Shown here piece after piece: positions 1 through 11,334 of a stretch of DNA of 64,000 bases. The DNA is from Bos javanicus (taxonomy: Eukaryota > Chordata > Mammalia > Artiodactyla > Bovidae). The stretch covers positions 31,475,925-31,539,924 of the forward strand of contig NC_083885.1 in assembly GCF_032452875.1 (NCBI RefSeq), written 5' to 3'. Each line of letters starts with the position of its first letter. Position 1 is the stretch's first letter. The translations under genes were made by a program, and so were the position numbers. The notes under the pieces were generated by a model. The model made no database searches. It saw only the letters and a list, made by a program, of their open reading frames with translations, and had not been told where the DNA came from.

Positions 1-790
1 GATAGAGGAGATATCAATTGATTACTCAAATTAAAGATATAGATGAACAGAATAAAATTTGCTTTTATGTGTTTGTGAGTGTCAGAAGAACCTGAAATAT
101 AATTAAGACAAATCCATCTAGGACTTGGACTTCTGGAAATACCAGCGTAATTGGAGGATATTTTTTTTCCTACTAATCTGTGTACAAATAAACAAATCAT
201 TAAAATTCAGGTGGACATTAAGAAGAGCATTTTCTCTAGAATGAAATAAAAATAAATCAGACTGGCAAACTGAATGACTAGGGAAAGTGGAGAGATGCAT
301 TCAAATTTCCGGAATCTCTGCAAGGTCACTAGACTAAACTAATCAATATTAAAGAGATTAAAGAGTATTTTCCATGATCATCAATTTTCATGTGAAGATG
401 GAAACCTTTACTCTCTGGCTACCTGATGAAAACTTGAAACTGATTCTAGAAGTAATTAGAATCAGTGATTCTGAGGTCCTTGGAATGGTTTACTCATTGC
501 TTAGGAAATCAGGATCATGTTCCTTATCTTTAGTTGAAGTAATAAAAGCCTAGAGGGAGTTACTTCTTCACTGCAGACAACAGAAGACATTATGATCCAC
601 AGGCTGTGCATTCCACATCCAGCTTTCCCACTCACCTAACAAGTACAAGTAGTTTCATGTTCTTATCCTCAATTCCATCATTTATGAAGTGAAAATATAA
701 AGTATACTTCCCATGGAAAAAGATTAAGTGTATTCTGAGTCTAAATATTACTTTAGGAATTAAAACAATAAATGATGTTAGTGTCTGTAT
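1..790. other. Unique AT-rich intergenic DNA
   Basis: I recognise no gene, repeat family or RNA here. Short open frames are interrupted and low-complexity, as expected by chance. Confidence 0.6.
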
Positions 791-794
791 TTGT

Positions 795-965
795 TAACTT
801 ATTTAACAAATATTTACAGGATCCTTACTGTGTGCAGTTCAAATGTTTTGGTGATGATCAAGATACAAAATGCCTTATTCATGAGGATAATACATTCAAG
901 TAGGAAAAACAGACAATAATCAGCACTTAAATCAACACAAATACAATGGAGAAATATAAATATAA
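795..965 (-). repeat. L2 LINE 3' end relic
   Basis: Read on the plus strand, the order is an ACAAATATTTA block, a TACTGTGTGCAG block, a 'gatgatcaagatacaaaatgcc' type block, then ACAGACAATAA. This is the reverse complement of the L2 3' UTR, whose sense strand ends in the 'gcctggcacatagtaggcgctcaataaat' type tail. It is heavily diverged, so ends are approximate. Confidence 0.6.
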
Positions 966-1170
966 AGTGAAGTGAAGATTTGTAAAATGAATGGATGAAG
1001 CTAAGTTAAGCTTCCACTTCACATCATAACGCAAAGTAATTTTCAGATGCATTATGGAATAGCAACGTTAGAAGTAAATCTTGGAGGCTACATATAAAAG
1101 CTAAGGGTGGGGAAAAACTTCTCAAACAAGAGTGGGAATACATAAGCTCTATTAAAAGAAAATAGAGAGA

Positions 1171-1660
1171 GTCCTATTGTATAGCACAGGGAACTATATT
1201 CAGTATCCTGTAATAAACCGTAATAGAAAAGACTATGAAAAAGAATAGTCTTTTTAGACTATGAAATAGACTATGAAAAAGAATAGGGACTTCTCTGGTG
1301 GTCCATTGGTTAGGAATCTGCCAGTGCAGGGGACACAGGTTGGATCCTTGGTCTGAGAGGATTCTACACGCCACGGGGCACCTAAGCCCACATGCCACAA
1401 CTACTGCGGCCCACGTACCACAGCTAGGGAAGCCAGCATGCCCTAGAGCCCCTGCTCTGCAGCAAGAGAAGCCACTGCAATGAGAAGCCTGCACACCACA
1501 ACTAGAGAAAGTCTGCGTGCGGCAACGAAGATCTAGCACTGCCAAAAATAAACAAATGGAGGAATAATTTAGAAAAAATATGTATAACTGAATCACTTTT
1601 CTGAAAAGCAGGAATTAACATAACATTATAAATCAACTACACCTCAATAATTATTTTTTT
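1171..1660 (+). repeat. Old L1 3' UTR, split by a SINE
   Basis: The left part has the 'attgtatagcacaggga' block, then the CTATATTCAGTATCCTGTAATAA block. The right part, after the SINE at 1286-1558, has TATGTATAACTGAATCAC and then AAATCAACTACACCTCAATAA. These are successive parts of one artiodactyl/mammalian L1 3' end. An 18-bp unit starting gactatgaaaaagaat occurs at 1231-1248 and again at 1269-1286, a local duplication inside the element. Confidence 0.75.
1286..1558 (+). mobile_element. CHR-type SINE (tRNA-derived)
   Basis: Starts GGGACTTCTCTGGTGGTCC and runs through 'aggggacacaggttggatcc', which is the decayed pol III B-box region. It continues through 'gagaagccactgcaatgaga' and ends CCAAAAATAAACAAA. 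This is the long form of the cetacean-hippo-ruminant SINE. It interrupts an older L1 end, so it is younger than that L1. The open frames that cross it on both strands are shadows of the SINE. Confidence 0.85.
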
Positions 1661-2429
1661 AATTGTAGTGAGATATTTTGTGATAAAATTTGTAATGATT
1701 ATGATGGATTAAAAGCTAAAGGCCAATGAAAAACTGTTAAGTTGACAAGACAAAAATGCAACAGTTAAGGATAACTAGTTCATACTAGAAAAATCCCAGT
1801 GTTTAAAGGAATGGGATATTTCAGATAAGCTGGTCATGATTGTCCTCTGCAAACAAAACTTGAATAAAATGAAGGATCAAGTCATGCAGCAGTCCAGTGT
1901 TGAATATGCCAGGTGAAGTGAAGAGTTAAAGCAACAATCTTGAAGCAGAAGCCACGTTGGTCTCATCAAGAATTGCTAAACCTGTAAGCTAGCATGTGAT
2001 AGATTATAGGGGACCAGAAAAGTGTCAAGATCTGTTAGTAGTTAATTGCAGCAATTAACATGAGAGTTGATGGGGACTTCAATTCAGGTAGTAGGAAGGT
2101 ATGAGGGGAATCATTCATATTTTGAATGCTTTTTCTAAAGTTAGAAGAAACGAGCTGCTTATGGGTTGGGTTCCATTTGTAAAAGATACAGATATCAAGT
2201 TTACTTAGCAGATACGTGAGTTGAACCAAATTGCAAATCGTTTAGTAGAAAAGAGACTGAAGTTGACCTCACAAAACAATATTCAGGATTAAAATGGATA
2301 GTTTCTAAGAACTTCTAGGGAACTAAAACATTTAGTAGACATTAGATGAAGTTATATAAAAGCTAAATGCTTAATTTCTTACAGTGCTTTATTTTTTTAA
2401 TAGTTAATTATGCAATTGATACAAATTTA
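1661..2429. other. Unique intergenic DNA
   Basis: AT-rich with no recognisable repeat or coding pattern. The minus-strand frame at 2035-2229 has no recognisable domain. Confidence 0.55.
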
Positions 2430-2443
2430 AAATAACCAGAATA

Positions 2444-2779
2444 GGACATCTTGGAGAAGTAGATAAAACTCCTCCTGCCAACTCAGGGGACACAGGTTTG
2501 ATCCCTGGTCCATGAAGATTCCACATGCCACAGCTACTGAGTCACTTTCCTTCCGTGAAGATTCCACATGCCACAGCTTCTGAGTTACTTTCCTTAGAGC
2601 CAAACAACTGAAAGAAGCCAGGGTGCCTAGAGCCTGTGCTCTGCAACAAGAGAAGCCAGTGAGAAGCCTGCACATCGCAACTGTAGAGTGGCCCCTGCTC
2701 GCCACAATTAGAGAAAGCCTGCGAGAAGCAACAAAGACCCAGTGCAGCCAAAAATAAAATAAAATTTTAAAAACCTTAG
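2444..2779 (+). mobile_element. CHR-type SINE with 14-bp TSD and internal duplication
   Basis: A decayed head is followed by 'aggggacacaggtttgatcc' (B-box region), AACAAGAGAAGCCAGTGAGAAG and a CCAAAAATAAAATAAAA tail. The 14-bp sequence AAATAACCAGAATA is repeated exactly at 2430-2443 and 2780-2793, which fixes both ends as target-site duplications. Inside, a 43-bp unit beginning TGAAGATTCCACATGCC occurs twice in tandem (2513-2555 and 2556-2598), with a few differences between copies. Confidence 0.88.
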
Positions 2780-2793
2780 AAATAACCAGAATA

Positions 2794-4055
2794 AGCAAAA
2801 GGAAAAAAATCAATATCCATACATCTGCCTTCCCACATAACTATTAAGAAAGGGATAGACACATAACCTATAGACATAAATATACCTTAACATTTTTAGG
2901 TATTTCTTTTGAAAAATAAATATAAAATATAAAAAAACAAATAGACACACATATATGTTTAAAAATGGAATAATAATATTCAACCATTAGTACATTTACC
3001 TATGCATTTCTCTATTCATATTGCTTATTAAACTTATATAAGTTAATTAACAATATGGCAGCTTTTATCATCAGTGCATTCAAAAAAATGACTTATTCTC
3101 ATTGTCTCCCCTATGTCCTCCATTTCCATATGTGGAAACTCATAAAATGCTCTGCAGGCAGAATGATTTTAATGAGGACAGAGTGACTGATAAATTGAGA
3201 CAACTTTGACTCTAGCAGAAGATTAGAAAAGAAAATTTTATCATAGCCATTTTTTTCCTTGCTACCACTGACTTGACCTGAGAAATTCATTGTAACATGA
3301 AAATTTAAAAAACCCTACAGACCTTGAGGGAGGAATTTCATCAAATGCTTCTGTTCGAGTAATAGCACATACAAATAGAATACATGCATCTGTGAAATAT
3401 TAAATATCAATGCAATGTATAGTTATTCTGAAGTCATTCATTTTATATAAGATGTTAGACCTTGATCCTCCTTCCAATTTAACTTTGCCACTCTGCTCCT
3501 GATAGATTTCTTTTCAAGTAATGGCTATGCATGTGGATATAATAGCAGTGTAGATTTTAGCTTCACATGGTGTGCATTACCCAAGTCAGACTCACAACGA
3601 TTTAAAAAGAAAACAAAATTTATAAAGTATAGTATTTTGGTATTTTAGTTAAGTATTCATTTTTGTGTATTTGTTGTGTATATGTGTGACTAGCCATTGT
3701 AAAGAAAGAAATTAAGTTGAAATTTTTGTAAGTAATTGGGGCAAAATTAATATCATGCATGAAGAGTCAGAGTTGGTCAAACCCAATACTCTGTAGTACA
3801 ATAAGGAACTAGACAGTCACTCTAGGGTTTATGGTTGGGTTTGAATCCTATTTTCATTTTACAATATTTGACAACTTACTCATAAGCAAAGAACTGAAAT
3901 TTCTTCTCCCATAACATGAGAGAAAGAATTAGCCCTAAGACTTTGAGAGAAAAATATTAAGTGTATAAGCACTCTCAATGCATCTAGCAAACATTTTATA
4001 AATATAACCACGAATGAATTAAAATGCAGGCAAGGCTTTCTGAAGGAGGTAAAAG
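2794..4055. other. Unique AT-rich intergenic DNA
   Basis: No recognised feature beyond a short GT-rich patch near 3664-3690. No plausible exon. Confidence 0.55.
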
Positions 4056-4059
4056 GACT

Positions 4060-4345
4060 CATGGTTTTAAAGAAGATTAGGGGCTCTTTTGGTCAACAAA
4101 AAGGATGGGGCAAGGAGAAGGCATTCTAGACTTGAACAAAGGAACAAACATAGAGCATAATACATTAGGATATGACATTAGTTTAGTAGGGTTCATGCAT
4201 GAAGTTTAGAATATTAGAAAGTTACAGTCATAGTAGAAGCCTTACTTACAATGAGGTCTTTCCAGATTGAATATTTCATTAAACATATTAGGTTAATAAG
4301 ATTCTTTACCATCTGAATGACCAAGGAAGCCTCTAATAGACCGAG
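4060..4345 (-). repeat. Possible L2 LINE relic
   Basis: Contains the GAAGGCATTCTAGACTTGAAC and AAAGGAACAAACATAGAG blocks, which resemble the reverse complement of the L2 3' UTR. Divergence is high, and this could be chance or another old LINE. Confidence 0.35.
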
Positions 4346-4600
4346 ATTATACAGTTATGTAATATAAAAGCCAAAGATGATAAATAGGATAAGCTTATTT
4401 ATTTTGAAGTGATGATTTTATTGACCTTGTTTTTAGCAATAACTCTTGGACCTGATATTAGAACCCTAAAGTTTAGAAAGTGATGGGATCTTGATCCTGG
4501 GTTTCTGGCTTGTCTGTTAATAGCTTCAGGATTCTTGAAAAAGTGTCTTAGTGTGTACAGATTCTAACTGATGCGTAACTGTACCCTTATGTCACTCCTG

Positions 4601-4869
4601 CTGCTGCTAAGCTGCTCCAGTTGTGTCCGACTCTGTGCAACCCCATAGGCCGCAGCCCACCAGGCTCCCCCATCCCTGGGATTCTCCAGGCAAGAACACT
4701 GGAGTGGGTTGCAATTTCCTTCTCCAATGCATGAAAGTGGAAAGTGAAAGTGAAGTCGCTCAGTCGTGTCCGACCCTCAGCAACCCCATGGACTGCAGTC
4801 TACCAGGCTCCTCCATCCATGGGATTTTACAGGCAAGAGTACTGGAGTGGGGTGTCATTGCCTTCTCCA
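4601..4869 (+). mobile_element. BOV-A2 SINE, complete dimer
   Basis: Opens with CTGCTGCTAAGCTGCTCCAG. The first Bov-A unit ends CCTTCTCCAATGCATGAAAG, a GTGAAAGTGAAGTCGCTCAG linker follows, and the second unit ends at CATTGCCTTCTCC. TATGTCACTCCTG (4588-4600) and TATGTCGCTCCTG (4870-4882) form a 13-bp TSD with one mismatch. The two forward open frames here are shadows of the SINE. Confidence 0.93.
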
Positions 4870-4884
4870 TATGTCGCTCCTGGC

Positions 4885-5390
4885 CATATACAATTCCTTT
4901 GCTCCCTGTGAATTTAAAATACCTGTTCTTGGACTAGGTAAAACAATTACTCCCAAATTAAATCCCTCCAGCAACTTTGTAATCTATGTTCCACATCAAG
5001 ATTTATTTTTCTCTCATTTTGTTTTAACTAACAAAGGCTTGAGTTTGAATGATGCAGAAAAATTCCCTCAACAAGATTTCTACCTGAAGGTCATTCTTTT
5101 ACAGAGATATATTTCAGGTGCTATGTTAATACTTCCAAGATAATTTACTGCTGTTTTCATTGAGAAAAGCCCCTCAAAAGAGAATATGAAAATATACTAA
5201 TGTTTGAATAATGATTATAGGAATTCTTATTATCTAAATTTGTTTCTTCCAATACATGATCTGTCATCCATAAACCAATATTATTCAGTTTATTGGCTCT
5301 TCAAAAGGGATAGAAAGAGCTGAACATTGGATATCCCTCCCCCATTTTTAACAACTTAAAAACCAGTCAAAAATTATTTCGTAAATAGAA
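4885..5390. other. Unique intergenic DNA
   Basis: No recognised repeat, gene or RNA. An open frame runs from the upstream SINE into this stretch to 5143, but it starts inside the SINE and its unique part shows no domain. Confidence 0.5.
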
Positions 5391-5393
5391 TAT

Positions 5394-5611
5394 CTCTGTG
5401 TGTGTGTATGTTCAGTCACTTCATTTGTGTCCGACTCTCTGCAACCTTATGGACTATAGCCCACCAGGCTCCTCTGTCCATGGGATTTTCCCAACAACAA
5501 TACTGGAGTAGGTTGTCACTCCCTCCTCCAGGGAATCTTCCCAATGCAGGAGTCGAGCCTGTGTCTCCTGCATTGAAGGTGGATTCTTTATCATTGAGCC
5601 AGTAGGGAATC
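5394..5611 (-). mobile_element. Bov-tA SINE
   Basis: On the minus strand a tRNA-Glu-like head (AGAATCCACCTTCAATGCAG region) is followed by one Bov-A unit. Its 3' end lies at 5394-5420 beside a short GT run. The head end is decayed (AGTAGGGAATC in place of CAGGGAAGCCC). No clear TSD. Confidence 0.88.
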
Positions 5612-7394
5612 ATAGAGTTTCTTTGCCTGTTTGTAAATTTTGTACAGACAAAAAATTTAGCATATTACCAATTGCTGTCTCTCCACTCACTCTCATTTAT
5701 TCCTTAATTTATTCTGTGCCTCAAGGGCAGTAGGGAATAAGGAGGGAGAGCTGGACTTTAACCATACTAAGAGAATTTGCATTATCTGTTTAGGACTCAG
5801 ACTTTTTATTTTCCTGTATAACAAAAGGGTGACCTGGTCATTTGTTTTTTTCTCAGTCATCCTACTCTCACAGAGGGATAGAAAGTGGATTAACGGGCCT
5901 AGAATGGGGATGAAGAATAAAACTGATAATAACAACAGATTAAAGGAACATTAGATCTGTCTGAAGGTGAGATAATGAAGGCTTAATAAAATAAGGTAGT
6001 GAGAAAAAGGTTCAGAAGAGAAGCAGAATTGCAAACACTTATTTAGTAGAAATTATATTGTTTGGGGCTGTGAAATAGAAAGGAAGAACAAGCTTTTGTG
6101 TGGTCTTTCTCCTTCAAATAACAGATGATAGTATTTTCAGACCCATGGAACCACATTGTTTGTTTATTTTAGGAAACTTTGAGGAAGGATTTAGTTGTAG
6201 AATAAAGTATTTTGATGCTTAACAAACAATGATTTGAAAATCTTAAATTCTTAAACTATGGAAGAAAAATGTTTCACTTGATCATATAAGAACAAAAGTA
6301 AGGTGAGAATAAGTTGCATAGGTCAGGAGACAATGTCATTACATCTTTCATGAACTTTCTTTTTTAAAATGCAATGTAACCTCATTGAAGTTGTGGTTTT
6401 GTAAATTCAAACACACTTGATTGTGGTTTGAATTTAGAATGTGTCACCCAGCTTACTGGTATCAGTCCTTTAGGATACACAAATAAGAATCTTGATACAA
6501 ATTTGCAAGAACTGAAAACTTTTAAGAGAGGGAGAATAAAATCTGAAAAGAACATGAATTTCTAATGTGCCTCAATTTTCACTTGCTTAGATTGTTTCCA
6601 GTTTTCAAGGAACCAGAACCCATCTGGTGCTGAGTTGTGTGTGTGTGCATGTATTACCATGTTTGCACGAGTGAGTAGTATGGTCCCATTTCCTCAACCA
6701 ATAACAGGAAGAGCAGACAACACAAGGAATTACAGAGTGGTGCAAAGGTAAATGAATTTTATTTCATTTCTGAGTCTTGTTTGTCTGCAGAGCAGAGCCA
6801 TGACAGGACAACACGGCTACCATTCCTAATAAATAATAAGCACTTTCAAAACTTCTCAGTAATGTTAGTTACACAGTCCAATTTCTTTGCCTCCATGATA
6901 ACAAGATGGAATGAAAACTGGCCACACCAATTTCTTTAAATTCACCCTATATAAGCACTTTGTTGAAATCAGCTATGGACCCAAGTAAGGCAGAGACATG
7001 TAGCTTTACACAGAGAAAGTGGTAACATGGAAAATATGTCAAGAAGCTGAGGATAAATTTCATGATAAAAACTAAGATCAGTCCCTGAGTATGTGATCCA
7101 TCATAGTCTAACACTGAGACAATAGACTGAATTTATGTTTCATGTTCTAGTTTTGAGTACAAAGGTTATTCGTAGCTATATGGTACTGTCATCTAAATTG
7201 GCATCATGGATAAGGGGCATGTCAGATATTAGGGATTTAATCAAGTGTTTAGTGTTCCAAAATACAAGGTTGCTTAGCATTTAGTTATTGGTATCTAATT
7301 CTGTATTTTTCTCTAGAATACTATTTTCTCTTATAATTTTGGGTGGGGGAATCGAGTAGTTTGAGAAGCATTGCATTTGTAGTAAAACAAAAGG
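5612..7394. other. Long unique intergenic DNA
   Basis: AT-rich, with no repeat I can name and no credible coding segment. A short GT run lies at about 6637-6648. Confidence 0.5.
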
Positions 7395-7565
7395 GAGGGG
7401 AGGTATATATGCTATTTTAAGTAGTCAATTTACTTAAATTATCTAATCCCCAATTTCTTCATCTGTAACCTGAGGGTAATAACACGCAGCCTGTCTTTCT
7501 TGGCATTGTTTTGAAGACTTTTGGGATATGGAGAAAAAAATACTATACAAGCACAGACATCATTG
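7395..7565 (+). repeat. MIR SINE relic
   Basis: Shows the order CCAATTTCTTCATCTGTAAC, GAGGGTAATAACA, a TTGTTTTGAAGA block and 'atactatacaagcacagaca'. This matches the MIR core and 3' part (cctcatctgtaaaatggg, gataataata, ttgttgtgaggat, agcgctta). Old and diverged. Confidence 0.55.
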
Positions 7566-7857
7566 CCATTATTGAATTATTTCTCTGCTTTTACCTCCCT
7601 AAATATAAATCTCTGAACTCTTAGTTAGGGTGCACTGAAGACACTTTTAGCAAGTCCAGAATTCCATAGGCATTTCAGAGTTAGTTCCAGTATGAGGGAG
7701 GGGATTCTAGAAGTATTGAGATCTGTATTAATTATGAAATGTTATTAAAGATAAAAACAAGATTATTCACAAATTGAATGTATACCTGGGTTACATTCAA
7801 GCACAAAACATTCTCTAATCAAAAAGGTACATTTATGCACATATATGTGATAGGGTA

Positions 7858-7893
7858 TTTGTGTGTATGTACGAATGTGTGTGTATGTGTGTG
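7858..7893. repeat. Imperfect (GT)n microsatellite
   Basis: Interrupted GTGTGTATGT / GTGTGCGCGC run just outside the TSD of the next BovB. Confidence 0.75.
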
Positions 7894-7917
7894 CGCGCAA
7901 ATGTGAGTTTACAGTGT

Positions 7918-9893
7918 CAGTACAGTTCAGTTGCTTAGTCGTGTCTGACTCTTTGCAACCCCATGGATTGCAGCACACCAGGCCTCACTGTCCATCACCA
8001 ACTCCCAGAACCTACTCAAACTCAGGTCTGTTGAGCCAGTGATGCCATCCAACCGTCTCATCCTCTGTCATCCCCTTCTCCTCCCAGCATCCATCTTTTC
8101 CAGGATCATGGTCTTTTCAAATGAGTCATTTCTTCACATCAGGTGGCCAAAGTATTGGAGTTTCAGCTTCAACATCAGTCCTTCCAATGAACACCCAGGA
8201 CTGATCTCCTTTAGGATGGACTGATTTGATCTCCTTGCAGTCCAAGGGAATCTCAGGAGTCTTCTCCAAAACCACAGTTCAAAACATCAATTCTTCAGTG
8301 CTCAGCTTTTTTAATAGTCCAACTCACATTCATACATGATTATTGGAAAAACAATAGCTTTGACTATACAGACCTTTGTTGGCAAAGTAACGTCTCTGCT
8401 TTTTAATATGCTGTCTAGGTTGGTCATAACTTTTCTTCTAAGGAGGAAGCGTCTTAATTTCATGGCTGAAGTCAGCATCTGCAGTGACTTTGGAGCCCCC
8501 CAAAATAGTCTGTCACTGTTTTCACTGTTGCCCCATCTATTTGCCATAAAGTGATGGGAACAGATGCCACGACCTTAGTTTTCTGAATGTTGAGTTTTAA
8601 GACAACTCTTTAACTGTCCTATTTCACTTTCATCAAGAGGTTCTTTAGTTCTTCTTCATTTTCTGCCATAGGGATGGTGTCATCTTCATATCTGGGGTTA
8701 TTGATATTTCTCCTGGCAATCTTGATTCCAGCTTGTGCTTCCTCCAGCCCAGCATTTCTCATGATGTACTCTGCATATAAGTTAAATAAGCAGGGTGACA
8801 ATATACAGCCTTGACGTACTCCTTTCTGGATTTGGAACCAGTCTGTTGTTCCATGTCCAGTTCTAACTGTTGCTTCCTGACCTGCATACAGACTTCTCAG
8901 GGGGAAGGTAAGGTGGTCTGCTATTCCCATCTCTAAGAATTTTCTACAGTTTGTTGTGATCCACACAGTCAAAGGCTTTGGAATAGTCAATAGAGCAGAA
9001 GTAAATGTTTTTCTGGAACTCTCATGCTTTTTTAATGATCCAATGATGCTGGCAATTTGATCTCTGGTTCCTTTGCCTTTCCTAAATCCAGCTTGAACAT
9101 CTGGAAGCTCATGATTCATGTACTATTGAAGCCTGGCTTGGAGAATTTTGAGCATTACTTTGCTCACGTGTGAGATGAGTGCAATTGTGCCGTAGTTTGA
9201 GCATTCTTTGGCATTGCCTTTCTTTGGGATTGGAATGAAAACTGACCTTTTCCAGTCTTGCGGCCACTGCTGAGTTTTCCAGATTTGCTGGCATATTGAG
9301 TGTAGCACTTTCACAGCATCATCTTTTAGGATTTGAAATAGCTCAACTGGAATTCCATCACCTCCACTAGCTTTGTTCATAGTGATGCTTCCTAAGGTCC
9401 ACTTGACTTCACATTCCAGGATGTCTGGCTCTAGGTCAGTGATCACACCATCGTGATTATTTGGGTCATGAAGATCTTCTCTTCTTAATATCTTCTGCTT
9501 CTGTTAGGTCCATACCATTTTTGTCCTTTACTGAGCCCATCTTTGCATGAAATATTCCCTTGGTATCTCTAATTTTCTTGAAGAGATCTCTAGTCTTTCC
9601 CATTCTATTGTTTTCCTCTATTTCTTTGCACTGATCACTGAGGAAGGCTTTCTTATCTCTCCCTGCTATTCTTTGGAACCTTGATTTCAAATAGGTATAT
9701 CTTTCCTTTTCTCCTTTGCCTTTAGCTTCTCCTCCTTTCTCAGCTACTTGTAAGGCCTCCTCAGACAACCATTTTGCCTTTTTGCATTTCTTTTTCTTTG
9801 GGATGGTCTTGATTAGTGCCTCCTGTACAATGTCACAAGCCCCCATCCACAGTTCTTCAGGCACTCTATCAGATCTAATCCCTTGAATCTACA
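7918..9893 (-). mobile_element. BovB (RTE-type) LINE, 5'-truncated
   Basis: This is the longest BovB copy here, about 2.0 kb of an element normally about 3.2 kb. Its 3' end is at 7918 (CAGTACAGTTCAGTTGCTTAG on the plus strand), and it extends 5' through the reverse transcriptase into the linker that follows the endonuclease. The endonuclease itself is missing. The 15-bp GTGAGTTTACAGTGT lies exactly at 7903-7917 and 9894-9908, a perfect TSD. The insertion is therefore one event, truncated at 9893 during reverse transcription. Confidence 0.96.
8311..9864 (-). pseudogene. Broken BovB reverse transcriptase ORF
   Basis: The coding remnant reads 9864 to 8311 on the minus strand in four open pieces: 9466-9864, 9123-9446, 8619-9119 and 8311-8547. 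The first is the Lys/Glu-rich linker between endonuclease and RT. The next two carry RT hallmarks: KASGGDGIPVELFQ, IPIPKKGNAKECSNY, QAGFRKGKGTRDQI and GVRQGCILSPCLFNLYAEY. The last is the C-terminal region. The catalytic YADD reads YEDD (codons at 8679-8690), so the polymerase would be dead even without the frame breaks near 9450, 9120 and 8600. In life this protein copies BovB RNA at the nicked target and probably also mobilises Bov-A SINEs. Confidence 0.92.
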
Positions 9894-9908
9894 GTGAGTT
9901 TACAGTGT

Positions 9909-10920
9909 ACAGAGCCTTTAAGTTAAGATTGATGTATCATATAACTATCTGCCTATACCAATCAATATTCCAAAGAAGTACTTAGGATTGAATATTGTTG
10001 ATAATATTTAAAACTGTAGAGTAAATATGTAGAGTTACTCAGACAGGATAAACCTATTGACAGAGGTCAGTCACTACTTGTGATTAACTGAGGAAGTGGT
10101 AATCACTCTGCTTTTAGAAATTCATTTTATACTACTTCATTTTTATGAAAGATTTGCATCACACCAGTTTTCACTAAGCAAAAGAAATCTGAAGAGGATT
10201 TTCACTTTTACAAAAATAAAAAATAAAAAGGCAAAAATTGAAATTAGCATTAGCATTTGTTTTGCAGAGAGCTCTTATATAGGCAGTGCACACCCTGAGC
10301 AGAGTGCTCCCAACCAGCTCTTTCCTGGGAACCACTCTCAGCATCAAGCCATTGTAGCTTTGAACTGTGTCTGTGAGCATCTGTGCTTTATCTTGGTTTA
10401 TTTTGTGTATCTGTTAACAAGACGTTTCCTAAGGTCACTGGTTCTTCGCTTTATACCATTTTGGCTTATGAAAGGTTTCACAAGAATACTACTTTCAGAG
10501 AGTGGAGGAAACCTGCAAATCGATTGGCTCAGAATATGAAAATAAACATTTCAGGCTGGATTATGTACACTCCAAGGAAAATATCATTTTGAACTAAATG
10601 TACTCCAATGCCCACACCAGTTAAATATTACATGAGTATCATTCAAAGGTGCTAGTTCAGCAGGAAGCCTGGGCAGAGGAAATGACTTTCTTAGGTAAAA
10701 TGATGAGCTCATTTAATCAGCTTCCAAACCCTTGACAGGGATTAATCTTCCATTAAGGAAGCAGGAAAGTCCTCCAAAGCAAACGGTGGGTGTTGTCCAC
10801 CATTTTAAATGAGAAGTATTTTTATTGCAGCCATCAAACCCTTCTACATTAGCACTTTATTTGCAACTTAATCAAATTATTTGCAGCTTAATCAAAACTA
10901 AAGTATATTATCATAACAAT
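9909..10920. other. Unique intergenic DNA
   Basis: A forward frame at 10096-10539 and an overlapping reverse frame have no recognisable domain and look like chance. I see no repeat. Confidence 0.5.
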
Positions 10921-10924
10921 AAAT

Positions 10925-11330
10925 GTCATTTGAGCACAAATTATATTTTAGATACAATGCTAAGCACCTTGCATGTCTAACCATGTGTGTGTGATCAGTT
11001 GCTTCAGTCATGTCCGACTCTTCCCAATCCCATGAACTGTATAGCCCACCAGACTCCTCTGTTCATGGAATTCTTCAGACAACAATACTGGAGTGGCTTG
11101 CCAGTCCCTGCTCCAGGGGATCTTCCCCACACAGGGACTGAACCCATGTCTCCTGCATTGCAGGCAGGTTCTTTACCATTGAACCACTAGGGAAGCCCTG
11201 ACTAATCATATTTTAAAAACAAACTGTTACGTAACTATTAATATACTAATCTTATTGACTTGCCAAGGTTTACACTGCTAACATGAGGCAACGCTGGAAT
11301 CTGAACCCCCTCAATCCACTCCAGAGGACA
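10925..11330 (-). repeat. MIR relic split by a SINE
   Basis: Left part: CATTTGAGCACAAATTATAT... then GCTAAGCACCTTGCATG, the reverse complement of the MIR 3' end. Right part after the SINE: GACTTGCCAAGGTTTACACTG...GAATCTGAACCCC, the reverse complement of the MIR core and 5' region. The same orientation and complementary content suggest one MIR interrupted at 10985-11201. Confidence 0.55.
10985..11201 (-). mobile_element. Bov-tA SINE inserted in MIR
   Basis: On the minus strand it starts GGGCTTCCCTAGTGGTTCAA, has the tRNA-derived head, and ends at the GT-rich 3' tail near 10985. The 8-bp CTAACCAT (10977-10984) and CTAATCAT (11202-11209) form a likely TSD with one mismatch. Confidence 0.9.
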
Positions 11331-11334
11331 TACT

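Noticed and set aside
1174..1596. 140-codon reverse frame rich in Cys and Ala
   Set aside because: It is the antisense reading of a CHR SINE inside an L1 end. Similar peptides recur wherever such a SINE occurs (for example 2427-2813).
10096..10539. 147-codon forward frame in unique DNA
   Set aside because: No recognisable domain, an overlapping reverse frame, AT-rich low-complexity content and no splice or promoter context.
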